From: Trifolium pratense | Lineage: Eukaryota; Streptophyta; Magnoliopsida; Fabales; Fabaceae | Direction: 5' to 3' | Assembly (NCBI RefSeq): GCF_020283565.1 | Contig: NC_060064.1 | Span: forward strand, 24,758,337-24,822,336 | Length of the DNA: 64,000 nt | Part shown: one piece after another, positions 24,133-34,900 of the stretch | How the letters are laid out: each line of letters opens with the position of its first letter | How positions within the stretch are numbered: the stretch's first letter is position 1 | Made by a program: the position numbers and the translations under genes | Notes under the pieces: generated by a model | Told to the model about the DNA's origin: nothing | The model's input: only the letters and a program-made list of their open reading frames with translations | Databases searched by the model: none

Positions 24133-24805
24133 TTAGATCTTGGTTACACGACATACATTAACTCGAAATTCAAGAAATTCAAATTTTAATCTATCCCCTA
24201 ACTTGATATCATTGTCGTAACAATAATTTTTCCATCCTCTTTTAATTTTGATTCTCTCGGAAACATTTGACGGTATGTCCAAATGAAGTTTAGTGGATGT
24301 CATTTTTGGTCCCTCGAGGATAAGAAATTTGTAACCAAACTCGCGTGCATTGTCGGAGAATAATTTTGGCATTGTCTGGAAAAAAGAAAAAAGAATTAAA
24401 CAATTTGGTTACACGATTTGTGATTGATGAATAAAAATATAGTAAATGGAAAATCTTACTATTTGTGTTTTTGTTGCATTGTTAACGTGAGTAAGTGAAA
24501 ATTCATAAACATGGACACATTCTAGCCTTGTGTATGGTTTGAATCTAATCATATTGATTTGATGAACATTCCAAATTCTCTCTGGGTTGTTTTCATCAGC
24601 TTGTTGTCGTATTACATTGTGTTCCAAATTTTCAATGTAACGTGGTCCAGATGTGAAATCTCTTTTAAAATCCGGCATAGTTAATTCTTCAGCAATACTG
24701 GAAAGGAAAAAAATGGAATTTTTTATTTGTTAGGTCACATAAATAGAAAATGTAGTAAAAGAAAAAGAAAGATTATAGATAATACATGTAATCAAATGTT
24801 GTCAT
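24133..24805 (-). CDS. B3-fold protein E (short type, 166 aa)
   Basis: Exons 24,805-24,786 (20 nt), 24,697-24,460 and 24,375-24,133 join in frame to 166 residues. Exon 2 carries a short module ending RLECVHVYEFSLTHVNNATK and lacks the GGW block of the two-domain genes. Exon 3 is a clear B3 domain: LPSNV-type strand, KRGWKNYCYDNDIKLGDRLKFEF and a closing VNVCRVTKI. Sister of gene G, which has the same RLECVHV and GWKNYCYDN blocks and the same exon plan. The upstream region is a tandemly duplicated block (24,855-25,805). No lesion seen. Confidence 0.7.
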
Positions 24806-24854
24806 CGTGTAGATGATAAGGGAATAGACAGGATGTAGGTGGAGAAGAAAATTA

Positions 24855-25805
24855 AATAGTTAGAGTTATTAAATAGAATTGATAGTTTGAGAAGAAGTAG
24901 AGTGTTATTTTAAGTTGTAGAAGAATACACGAATAGTAACCGTATCTATTGATAGGTCATGCATTGAATCAATTAAATGTAGGCCCAACTATCAAAAACT
25001 TCAATGCATATGACAACAAAGGGCATAGGATGGTTGTGGTGACCAGTCTATACTCTAGGTCACATTTGGTTATGATATAAAAAAGAAAATATGAAGTATA
25101 GTAAATTGATAGTTACATGTGAATTGATGTAGGCTATTATTTTGGCAAAGAAACCGCTTCCCAATACCTGATAGAAAGCTGAAAAAGTATGTGATGTACT
25201 TGAAGCTTAAAGGGAAACACGCTAACTTGGTGCATGTAATGCATTTGTTATACTTGTTATGTTAAATAAGACAAAATTGAAATATAAGTGTCATAAAAAA
25301 TGTTATCATAGTTGAGATAATAAAAAAGAAATGGATATATTAAGAAAAAAAAAATGGATATTTATAGTTATTAAATAAAATTCATAAATTTGAGAAGAAG
25401 TAGAATAGTGTTTAAATTTGTAGTAGATAGAAGAATAGTAACTGCCAAATTGATAGGTCTTGGATTTAATGAAATGAATGTTGGGCCAAGTATAGTAAAC
25501 GTTGATATCAATGTAGAAATAAGCATGCTTCTGAATGTGTTCAGACAATATTCTATCCTACATTGAGTTATGATATCTAAAAGAACAGCTGAAGTACAAT
25601 AAGGCATAGTTACATGTGAATTTTTGCAGGCTGTCATATTGGCAACCAAACACATCCATTCCAAATACCTGCAAGAAAATAAAAAAGGGAACTATTGTAC
25701 TTTCAACTAAAGACCAAACACGCCTAGTTGCTACATCTCATCCATTATGTTAAAAAATACAAAATTAAAATAGAATTGTGATAAAAGTTTTAGAGTAGGT
25801 ATAGA
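24855..25805. repeat. Tandem duplication of the region upstream of B3 gene E
   Basis: Two diverged copies of about 450-500 bp lie about 501 bases apart (24,855-25,305 and 25,356-25,805). They share, in order, gttattaaata, tttgagaagaagtaga, attgataggtc, gttacatgtgaatt, aaatacctg/caatacctg and ttatgttaaa. One copy abuts the ATG of gene E and the other lies toward gene F. Neither encodes a protein. Confidence 0.65.
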
Positions 25806-26181
25806 AAATTGTTTTTAAAATTCAATTATTTTTTATTTTAATTCAACACAATGTGACTTTGAATAGACTAATGATGCATGTAAGATGTGTAAGAAAAGTA
25901 AATTAAACATGAATTTTATTGTGTAGTCAAATCAATATATAGTTTGTAGGTGGATGTACTTTGGCTATAAATACATATAGTTTAGAAGAATAACTTAGGA
26001 AATTAATTATCAAGAAAAAGGTAAAGTAGTTGTCAAATATAGATATGTTAGTTTTATTTAGGTTAGGGAAATTTATTTAAAGAAAAAAAAATCGTATCAG
26101 TACATTTTAATTTTTTTTTTTGAAGTTACTAAGAGTTGTCACTATTTTGCAGGATTTTATTTTAATCTAAATATTTGCAAG
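25806..26181. other. Upstream region of B3 gene F
   Basis: AT-rich region, no gene seen. The ATG of gene F follows at 26,182. Confidence 0.5.
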
Positions 26182-27133
26182 ATGGAAAAATTGATTAACA
26201 AAAATGTGAAGGCTCAGTTTTTTACAGTGATGGGAAAAGATTTGGTAACTACATTTATTTTCAATGTGTATTTAAATGAAATGAAATATTAGCTTGTTGT
26301 ATGTTTTGGAAGTTTGTCTACTAATTTTTTTTTTTTTTTTGTATATTATTTATTTGCTGTTTGAAGGTTGAGGGTGAAATTGATCCAGGCTTTGTTAATA
26401 TGTTTGGAAAAGAATTACCAAGTTGTTGGAATATTGTTGATTCTTCAAGAAATGTTGTGCATTTAGTTTTTTATAATATGAATGCAGAATGTCCTCGTAT
26501 CACAACCGGATGGAAAGAAATATGGGACTTTTATGATATTTCACAAGATTTTAATGAAGTTTTGTTGGCTTATCATGGAGGGAAGGATTTTTCTATTCAT
26601 ATAAAAAAATATAGTAATTTTTATGCATCGTTAATTCCACCGTATCACAGTTTGTACGGTAAATACGATGATTCAATTAAGTTTGATTTCGTTGTACCTC
26701 AAATGTCCAATGATGGAGTTTATTTGGTAAGTATATGTGGTTTATAATTGTTAGCTATAAAAAAAAAATTTCATATATAATATTAAGTATTTAAATATTA
26801 TTTATATATGACAATGTTCCAAAAATGCAGGAATTTCCGAAAAATTTTGTAAAGAATTTGAGAAGGTACAACATTGATGAGGTAAGGTTGTTTGGACCTC
26901 TGTTTAGGGTTGGCATATGCAAAATAAGATTTGTTACAGAGAATGAAAACGTTATGCATTTGGGAAAGGATTGGCTTAAGTTTTTTCAGAAGAATGATAT
27001 TTTAATGAATGATATATTAAGGTTTAGTCCCAAGGGTTTAAGTACTTCTAACATAATTGTGGTTGAGGAAATCTGCTTGGATGAAGCGTTGTTGGTCGAT
27101 GATACTGATGAATTGATTGCTCGATACTTTTAG
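26182..27133 (+). CDS. B3-fold protein F (two B3-like domains, 241 aa)
   Basis: Exons 26,182-26,244, 26,367-26,726 and 26,831-27,133 join in frame to 241 residues. The first module (residues about 22-141) has ITTGWKEIWDFYDI and a YHGGKDFSIHI strand, followed by PPYHSLYGKYD, equivalent to the YHSL/FHSR segment of genes B, D and H. The second (about 142-220) has LGKDWLKFFQKNDILMNDIL, where the usual GD is ND. An acidic tail of about 20 residues follows. It is on the + strand while neighbours E and G are on the minus strand, so it is divergent from E and convergent with G. No lesion seen. Confidence 0.75.
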
Positions 27134-27497
27134 GAAATGAAATTGTTGGTTAAATGGTCAAGTAATGTACTAAATGAAGTTTGGTTAGTATTATTATATT
27201 GTGATGTAGGATTTATATTTCTGTCTAATTATAATCATTTAGGGTTGTTATTTGTGTTAGTAGTATTGTAAACATTCAGTATTTTATTTGTTTATTTTCA
27301 ATGAAGTTTTTATTTAAATTGGTTTTGTCTTTGTTGTAGAAATATGTATAAGTAATAATATGATAATACTGGGTTACACATGATGAATAAATATAAAGTA
27401 ATTGATAAAAACTAAAAGAAAGTTACATAGAACATGAAATGGCAAAGTGAAATACACCGAAGGTGCATAAATAGGTAGAAAGTAGCATAAATTGAAA
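27134..27497. other. Convergent 3' intergenic between B3 genes F and G
   Basis: 364 bp of AT-rich DNA with no gene; shared 3' flanks. Confidence 0.5.
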
Positions 27498-28171
27498 CTA
27501 TATTCTGGTGACATTACATACATTGACTCCAAAAACTAAAAATTCAAATCTTAATCTATCTCCGAGTTCAATTTCATTGTCATAGCAGTAATTCTTCCAT
27601 CCTCTTATTATTTTGCATTTGTTTGTTACATTTTCTGGAATGTACAAAAAAACTTTTGAAGTTGTCATCAATGGTCCTTCAAGAATGAGATTATTATAAC
27701 CTAATCCACGTACATAATTGGAGAAATAGGATGGTAGTGTCTATAAATCACAGAAGATACAAAAAATGTAATGTTATGATGATATTGAACAAATAACTAT
27801 TTCAATGGTTATAAGATCTTAAAAAAGAAGAAACTTACAATTTGTGTTGGAGTTGCTTTGTTGAGGTGATTAATAGTGAATTCAAAAACGTGAACACATT
27901 CTAATCTAGCATTTGAATTATAACCTGTCCAGTATGTATAATGAAGATTCGTGGTTGTTAAAGTCTCACGAGAGGGATTGTAGTGATCTTCAAGTTCTTC
28001 TATATTAATCGTTGTTTGTCTATCAAAATGAAAACAATTTTGTAAATTGAAGTTTCATAAACTGGTAATGAATAAAATAAAACATATAATGTAATTGAAG
28101 ATGAAAGAATATATACACCAATTAAATTGAATTGAAGGTAGAATAAGAAAAAACCTGTTTTCGAAATCCAT
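27498..28171 (-). CDS. B3-fold protein G (short type, 146 aa)
   Basis: Exons 28,171-28,155 (17 nt), 28,019-27,839 and 27,740-27,498 join in frame to 146 residues. Exon 3 is a B3 domain with LPSYFSNYVRGLGYNNLILE, then IRGWKNYCYDNEIELGDRLR and a VNVCNVTRI end, closely similar to gene E. Exon 2 keeps RLECVHVFEFTINHLNKAT but has lost the middle of the first module. The MDFEN start in the 17-nt exon 1 is supported by frame only. No lesion seen. Confidence 0.7.
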
Positions 28172-29045
28172 GATTGTGTGGTTAGATTGGGAAAGTATGT
28201 TGTTGTAAATAATACTAATGATGTTGTTGAAGTAGCAGATGGGTCAGAGGAAAAGTTTCTTTTAATTATATAGTACAAAAATATTTTCTCAATTAATATT
28301 TTATTTATCAAAAAGAAACAAAAAATGAAGATGATGTTGATGTTTGATTCGAATTGGTGATGTATATGCTTTGGAAAGCGCGCGCGAAGAATATCATTAT
28401 ATTTTCACAGTAGGAGTACTTTTGATTTGGGAAACATTTCTTTTGATATCAGTCTATATGCTAGAATTTTGATTAGTTTATATTTAATTTTACCTATGTT
28501 GAAAGATTACTAATGATGGGCATACTTATCAATTGAAGTTGGTGTTAATATGTGGTTCGGAGCATAATTTTAAGTTGGGTTATGACTGATTTTAAAGTTG
28601 TGAGAGTAATCACTTCAAAGTAGGTCATTTTCTTCTTTTCAAGTTTTATTATTATGGTAGGAGCCATTTGTTTAAAATTGGTCATGCATAAGTACATAAA
28701 AATGAAGTTTCATTATGAGACATTGGATTGCATGTGATGTGAACATTGAAATGTGTTTGTAGTATGGTGATCTTTGTGTTATGTTCTTTAAATTATAAGC
28801 ATATGCTACTTGTGTTTATTTTGAATTTTGATAATTAGTTATGAAGAATATATTGTCTATAGTAAATATATAAGTTATATGGCAAATAACGATACTTTTT
28901 GATATTTTAAAATCAATGATAACATAATAATAATAATAACAAAGTGCACCTTGCTAATAATATATATGTCTTCAACTACATAATAAGAAACACATACATA
29001 ATATATATGGAGACGTTTCATAATTAGATAAGATATAAATAATTA
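28172..29045. other. Intergenic between B3 genes G and H
   Basis: Upstream of G and downstream of H. A gcgcgcgc run stands at about 28,378-28,387 in AT-rich DNA. No gene seen. Confidence 0.5.
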
Positions 29046-29775
29046 TCAAACTATTTTGATAACTTTCATCAGATTGGAATTTTGTTGGTTGATAAATTGG
29101 AAATTAAGATTGTCACCAGCAACAAAATGATTCATAGCAACGAATTTCTTCCAATTGCTTCCAAATTTGATCATCCATGACTTTTGTGGATTGCATTTCA
29201 CAACTAAGACATTAACTTCGTGTCCCATTGGTCCATAAAGCTTAACAGACTTATATCCAGAATTTCTTATACATGCAGCAAAGTCTTTTCTCAGGCTCTG
29301 CAATAAGGTTTTAATTGGTATTTTAAGTTTGAAAAGGCAATTGAAAAAAATGCAGATTTAAAGTAAAATAGAAACTTACTAATTGTGACTTTGTGGCCAT
29401 GGCTTCAGTGAGTGTAACATTGAAAGATCTATTTACGGGCATAATGTGCTTAAGAGAATGATATGATGGTAGTGATTGTGGTTGGAATTCTTGTTCAAGA
29501 ACATCCACCACGAAGCTGTTATTACCATTTATGTTAAAAAAAATCTCTCATTTCATTCCAACCCTGATATATAAGTGGGTGTTGTGAGGAGCGATTGAAT
29601 CCGACCGTCATTCTACGATTATTTCGATCAATAAGAATAAAGTGTTGATCAAGCTCATGAATGACTTCTTGAACAAACTTTGGTTGCATTTCACCATAAG
29701 GCTATATAAAAAGTTTAAATACAATGAGAACTTTATATTAGTTGAAGGTAGTTGATCAAAGAAAATTAAAATAGG

Positions 29776-31071
29776 TGATGACAAATCGTCACACTCTCTA
29801 TTCCATGCCTATTTTAGCAACATTAGATACATTTTAGTAGGTTTTTAGCAATAAATATGAGAGAAATCTAACCATTAGCTTGATTACTTATTTTGCAAGA
29901 AAACAGGAAAAACTGCAGGAAATGAAGGATTTTCACTACGCTGGGGGCGTAGCCTATCACGCGCCGCGTGATGGAGCTCACAGGGAGCCAAGATTTCCAC
30001 TCTTATCACGCGCGGCGTGATACTTGACCACGCGCGGCGTGAAGCTTTGTTCAGGAACTGGGTTGCTCTCTGACTTGATCACGCGCGGCGTAGCTTTGAC
30101 CACGCGCGGCGTGAAGTCTTGATTGAAGAAGAAGTTTGCCTCTGACTTGATCACGCGCCGCGTGATTCTGTTATCACGCGCGGCATAGTGATGGAGTTGC
30201 AACCACGCGCGGCGTGGTAGATCTGGCGCGCGGCGTGGTTGCCTTCTGTATATATATTTTCTGCATAATTCTGTTTTGGGGTTGGAAAATTCTGCAACTT
30301 TTCACTACATTCTGGTCTTGGAACTGAAGATCGTGATTCAACACTCCAGTGGAGAGCTCCAAGCGCATCAGATCATGGATTCACGAGCCGTGGCGATGAA
30401 GCGAGGAAGCGTACGAAGAACGATGAGGAGCTAAACTCCTTCGGAGGTAGAATCTAGGTAGTTTAGGATGTAGTTCATTGAATGTAACCTGCAATTGTGT
30501 AAGATCTTACTCTCTTTATAGTGTTCATTCAATTCAAGTCTGTTTCTAATGCTTTACGATCCTTCATTAGTGTTGTAATGATTTTGAGTTAAGTCACGTG
30601 CGAGAGTATTGATTTAATGTCTGAACTGAATTGTATTGAGCACTCGAGTGTCTCCGGTCGAGAGATTGAGGCATAGAGTGTAGCGAACGATTGACGCGCG
30701 TTAATATCATTCGTTGTAGGTAGCTTCCGCCCGAGAGATCGGGGGAGTATCGACAACGAATAGAGTGGATTTTGACAAGAGATTGCGATTCACTAATTTG
30801 TCGATCTAGTTGTGAACACTTGAGTAGATCTTATGACATTGTAGGTTGCATGCGGTTAGCTATAGACTAGATGATCCCGATGATTCTACCTCGCTTTTTC
30901 CACTATATCAAAGCACATTTTCTAGCAATTCATTACTCAACATACCCCCAATTTATGTGTATTTTCTGTATAATGTCTATGAACACCGTTCGACTAGTTT
31001 GATCACACAATCCCTGTGGATCGATATTTTTATTACTACGTGATTTCGTGCACTTGCGAAATTTATCATCA
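29776..31071. mobile_element. Solo LTR, 1,296 bp, with 5-bp target duplication
   Basis: It begins TGATGA and ends TCATCA and is flanked by atagg on both sides (29,771-29,775 and 31,072-31,076). TG...CA ends plus a 5-bp duplication mark an LTR retrotransposon, and the single copy with no internal region marks recombination between LTRs. The left part (29,950-30,240) holds about nine copies of a cacgcgcggcgtg-like palindrome. The short open frames that cross it are made of these repeats. Whether Ty3/gypsy or Ty1/copia cannot be told from the LTR alone. Confidence 0.8.
29950..30245. repeat. Cluster of CACGCGCGGCGTG-type palindromes in the LTR
   Basis: About nine near-palindromic 10- to 15-mers (variants of atcacgcgcggcgtgat) occur at irregular spacing of roughly 20-50 bases, separated by AT-richer text. 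They are the only strongly CpG-rich segment of the region. Function unknown; they could be protein-binding or methylation targets of the retroelement. Confidence 0.7.
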
Positions 31072-31382
31072 ATAGGCTTGATGTGTTTTGTACAAAAATG
31101 GTGATCAAAAACAATTGTATTGAAATTTATAAAATTTGAGTATTAAACCATGTAAAACATATATGATCAATACAATGATAAATGTAAATTCCAGTTTGTT
31201 TGCGGATGTAAATGGTCTTGTAATTTCAAAATATTGTATGAACAATTTTTATTAATGCAACAAAGTACATCTAGGTTGAATGTATCAAGAAAATATGTTG
31301 GTTTGCTCACCTCACCAACAACATGTGCAGTAAGAAATCCACCCATAATAGGATATGTGACTGTGATTATGGAATTATCCAT

Positions 31383-31948
31383 ATTTGGTATTGTTCTTGA
31401 GAAATTTGATTTTGGAGTGTTTAGTAGTAATGTAAGAGTGAGTTGTGTTTGCTTTTATTAATTAAAAAAGGTGTAATGATTATGGAGATAGTAATCTTAA
31501 TTGAAAAGACATGAGTGAGTTGATAGATTAGGTGTGGATATAGTTTGAATCAGAATAGGCAATATTTGATATCATTATGGAAGATTCACATGAACTTAAG
31601 ATTTTATGCATCATCCTTGATTTTCCAAAAAGTAAACTTGTAGTTTGAATAGAACTATTTTGGGACAATTGGTTGTGATGTGAATATTTTCATTACATAT
31701 ATAATGAATCTGGAAATAACAATGCAAATATATTATAAATATATTGCAATAATATTAAAAAGATGCAACATATATGTTACGATTCATTTGATCATGTACA
31801 AAAGTTTAGGGTGACTCATAGGCAATAAAATGAACCAACCAGATGTTGATTGCATTCATCTAACCTGCAATATAAAAAAAAAAAATTAGTATAGATTGTT
31901 TGAAAAGTATATGATGTGTTTGTAGCAAAAATAAATATTTTTGACCTT
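31383..31948. other. Intergenic between B3 gene H and RepHel
   Basis: AT-rich, no gene. I searched this stretch for a Helitron 3' end (hairpin plus CTRR) or a new 5' end and found none, which supports one continuous element. Confidence 0.5.
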
Positions 31949-34900
31949 TCAAATATTTTGGAAGACTTCTTTGAATACAACATTAGTAGTTGTATTAGTA
32001 GGTTTGTTGTCTTGATCAAGAATCAATATCTTCAACCCTTTCTTTGTCCTAACCCTTGATACTGCCACATATAATTGGCCATGACTAAAAACTGGCTTCG
32101 GCAAGTATAAACCTACACTGTCTAGTGACTGTCCTTGTGATTTATTTATTGTCATTGCATAGGAAACAACTATAGGAAACTGTCTTCTAACCAGTTTGAA
32201 TGGCCACGGGGATTGAGATGGTGAAATTTCAATACGTGGAATATATACTAACAGACCTTTGTTCTGTCCACAAATCACTTTTGCAGCCAAAACATGTGTT
32301 CCTAACTGAGTCACGATTAATCTGGTTCCATTGCAAAGACCTTGAGATTGATCAATATTTCTCATAAGCATTATAGGAGTACCAATTTTGAGTTTGATTC
32401 TATGATTGGGTACACCTGAAGTGCGAAGAGAATTTAAAAATTCTGGTGTAAGAACATTGTAGTGATCAGTATAATTAATTTCATCTTTATCAATTCTATC
32501 TGCACTCAAACATTCTCGTTCTTCACCTACATATATTTTGTATAATGGTAAACTATAATTGTTGATTTAAACAATAAAAATCAATATATTGATTGAGATA
32601 ATGATGAGTTAAGAAATTAACCTGGTAGCAATCCAAGAATAAATTCATTGATCTGCTCAACAGTTTCAATCTTGGCAGCCAATATTGCTCGCACACTCAA
32701 ATAATCTAAATTGAGGTAGTTCTCCAGTATATTAGGATATGTGCTGTTAACAATTGCTTGTATTGGATCATCAAAGTTGGTTAACAAAAGTTCTGGAGGA
32801 ATTTCAATGTCGACAATTCCATCATTTGGACCACCCAATGTTCCTTCACCAATACTCAAAATCCATTTAGAAAAATCAGCCATTTCTTTTTTTTCTAATT
32901 CACTTGATCCGCATTGCAATCTCATGTTTTTTGTGAGGGTCAATACTTGACAGTGATGCCATATCTTTGAAGCATTAATTGTTGCGTGGACAATATCTGA
33001 TCTACTACCTCGAGGAATAACAGGAAGTATTTGCCTAAAATCTCCTCCGAAAACAACAACCTTTCCACCAAAAATTTGTTTTGAGTTTCCATCTTTAGAC
33101 ATGATGTCTTTCATTGTTGTATCCAATGCTTCAAAGCAAAATCGATGTGCCATTGGAGCTTCATCCCATATAATCAATTTTGTTTGTTGAAGTAATTCAG
33201 CATGATCATCGCCATATTCTATATTGCATGTTGCGTTGTCTTCACATGGTACAGGAATTTTCAATTTTGAGTGAGCAGTTCTACCACCGGGTAATAGTAA
33301 TGATGCAATTCCACTTGAAGCTACGGCAAGGACAATTTGGAACTTTGCTCTTAATGCACTTGCTAATGTGTTCCACATAAAAGTTTTTCCGGTGCCTCCA
33401 TATCCATGAAGGAAAAAAACTCCTCCCTTTTGATCATTGACAGCTTTCATTATCTTATCAAAAATAAGCCTCTGCTCATCTATTCAAAAGAAAATGTAAT
33501 TAAAATACAAAATAATACATAATTAAAATGATGTATTGATGCCTCAGTATTTAACTTGAATTATAGTAGTTTGATTATTGAACCTGTTAAAAGTTTGAAC
33601 AAAGAATTAAATTCTTCAGCCTGAGCATGAACATCATAATGGTGCTCATCATATATCAGTCTATTGCCTAAATCAGCGGTGACATAATCCTTAGGAAAAG
33701 GCATACACTTAAAATCTGATAGACTTCTTCGATTCTTTTCTAACATCTTTTGGATTTCAAGAAGAGTCAAGTTTTCTATTTGTTCTTGACTAAGTTGCAA
33801 ATCTGATAAGAAAAATTTAATTGATGTACAGTAGGTGTCAAGTATAAAATATGTAGTAACACATGTTATTTAAATGAAATGATATAAATTATTTACCAGG
33901 ATTATTTGCTATTCTTCGTTGCCTATAGAGTATATCATCCGACAACCATTGAACAGAACTTCTCCAAACATGTGCCGGACGATCCATTGTGGCAGATAAT
34001 AACATTGTCACAAATAAGAACCTTAACACAGTACCTGTTCCCCAATCTTTGGCTTCCTTGATTGCACCAATAAATTCTTTATCATCTCATAAGAATCCCA
34101 TTGCAAAGCAAGCCTCTCTAAAAGTAATCAATTGTACTCCAGCTACCTTTTTAATGTCTTCATAACACAATGGTCCCTTCAAGACTGTCAGCATCATTCT
34201 TAAATAATACAATTCTCCGGTACATGGTGGAACCCAAATTAATCTACCAATAGTATATCCTCTCTTTCTTGGAGTCCAACACCTTTTTTTCTTGACATAA
34301 ACAAATTTGGAAACAAAATCTCCATATGTCAATTTTCTTGCTTCTGCAAATGTAGAATTTGCTTCAAACCATGCTGTGAACATGGATTCAGTGACACTTG
34401 GTTTTTCAAGTACATGTTCTACCTGTTGTTGATCAGTAAAATAAACAGAATTTTCTCCAATAAGATGAAAAAACATGCGTTCAACAGCCGGCCTTCTGCC
34501 ATGAATTGAAAAACCAAAAATTCTCCAACATGCTTCGCTTGGAGAAATATACCTACAATCAATGTATTGTTTGATCTCATCAATGTCGTTCGTTTGTTGA
34601 ACACCATTGTTTCGAACAACGGTTGCTGAGATTCGATCATAACCTTTATGAATATATTTAAAAAGGTATTTGATCGAATTTCTCTGGTTGCACCATTCCA
34701 TGTTGATATGAGCTTGGAACTTCAACAATAATTTTGGATTATAGGGAACAACAGATCTGTTGTCTAAAGTTATTCCACTTTTCACAATGGTATGTCCATT
34801 TTTTCTTCTCCTATAAACCGGGAAACCTTCACTATCAACAACTGTCTCCTGCTTCCATTTTTTTGGAAAAAACTTGCTACATTTATTATTTTTTATGCAT

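Larger units (their letters stand above)
29046..31382 (-). pseudogene. B3-fold gene H, frameshifted, with a solo LTR in intron 1
   Basis: Exons 31,382-31,311, 29,701-29,380 and 29,297-29,046 follow the gene D plan. Exon 2 is 322 nt rather than a multiple of three: after GWNEMRDFF a run of eight T (minus strand) carries one base too many and gives an immediate TAA. Dropping one T restores the frame through NINGNNSFVVDV to the end. Compared with gene D, about nine residues are also missing just after this point. The second module (FGSNWKKFVAMNHFVAGDNL) is intact. Intron 1 is 1,609 bp, and 1,296 bp of this is a solo LTR (29,776-31,071); without it the intron would be about 310 bp. The homopolymer length should be checked before calling the gene dead. 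Confidence 0.7.

Noticed and set aside
29978..30368. Proteins of 64-74 residues across the palindrome array
   Set aside because: They are translations of the repeated palindromes of the LTR, with no start context or family.
31383..31948. A Helitron 3' end just after RepHel, which would exclude the B3 genes
   Set aside because: No GC hairpin followed by CTRR was found there; the only convincing 3' end is at 18,675.
32741..33380. Forward-strand frames inside the helicase exons
   Set aside because: Antisense shadows of the conserved helicase.
34087..34089. Treating the TGA in RepHel as part of an intron
   Set aside because: No GT-AG pair around it keeps the conserved GFL-x-DDKEF spacing, and the flanking codons are coding on both sides.
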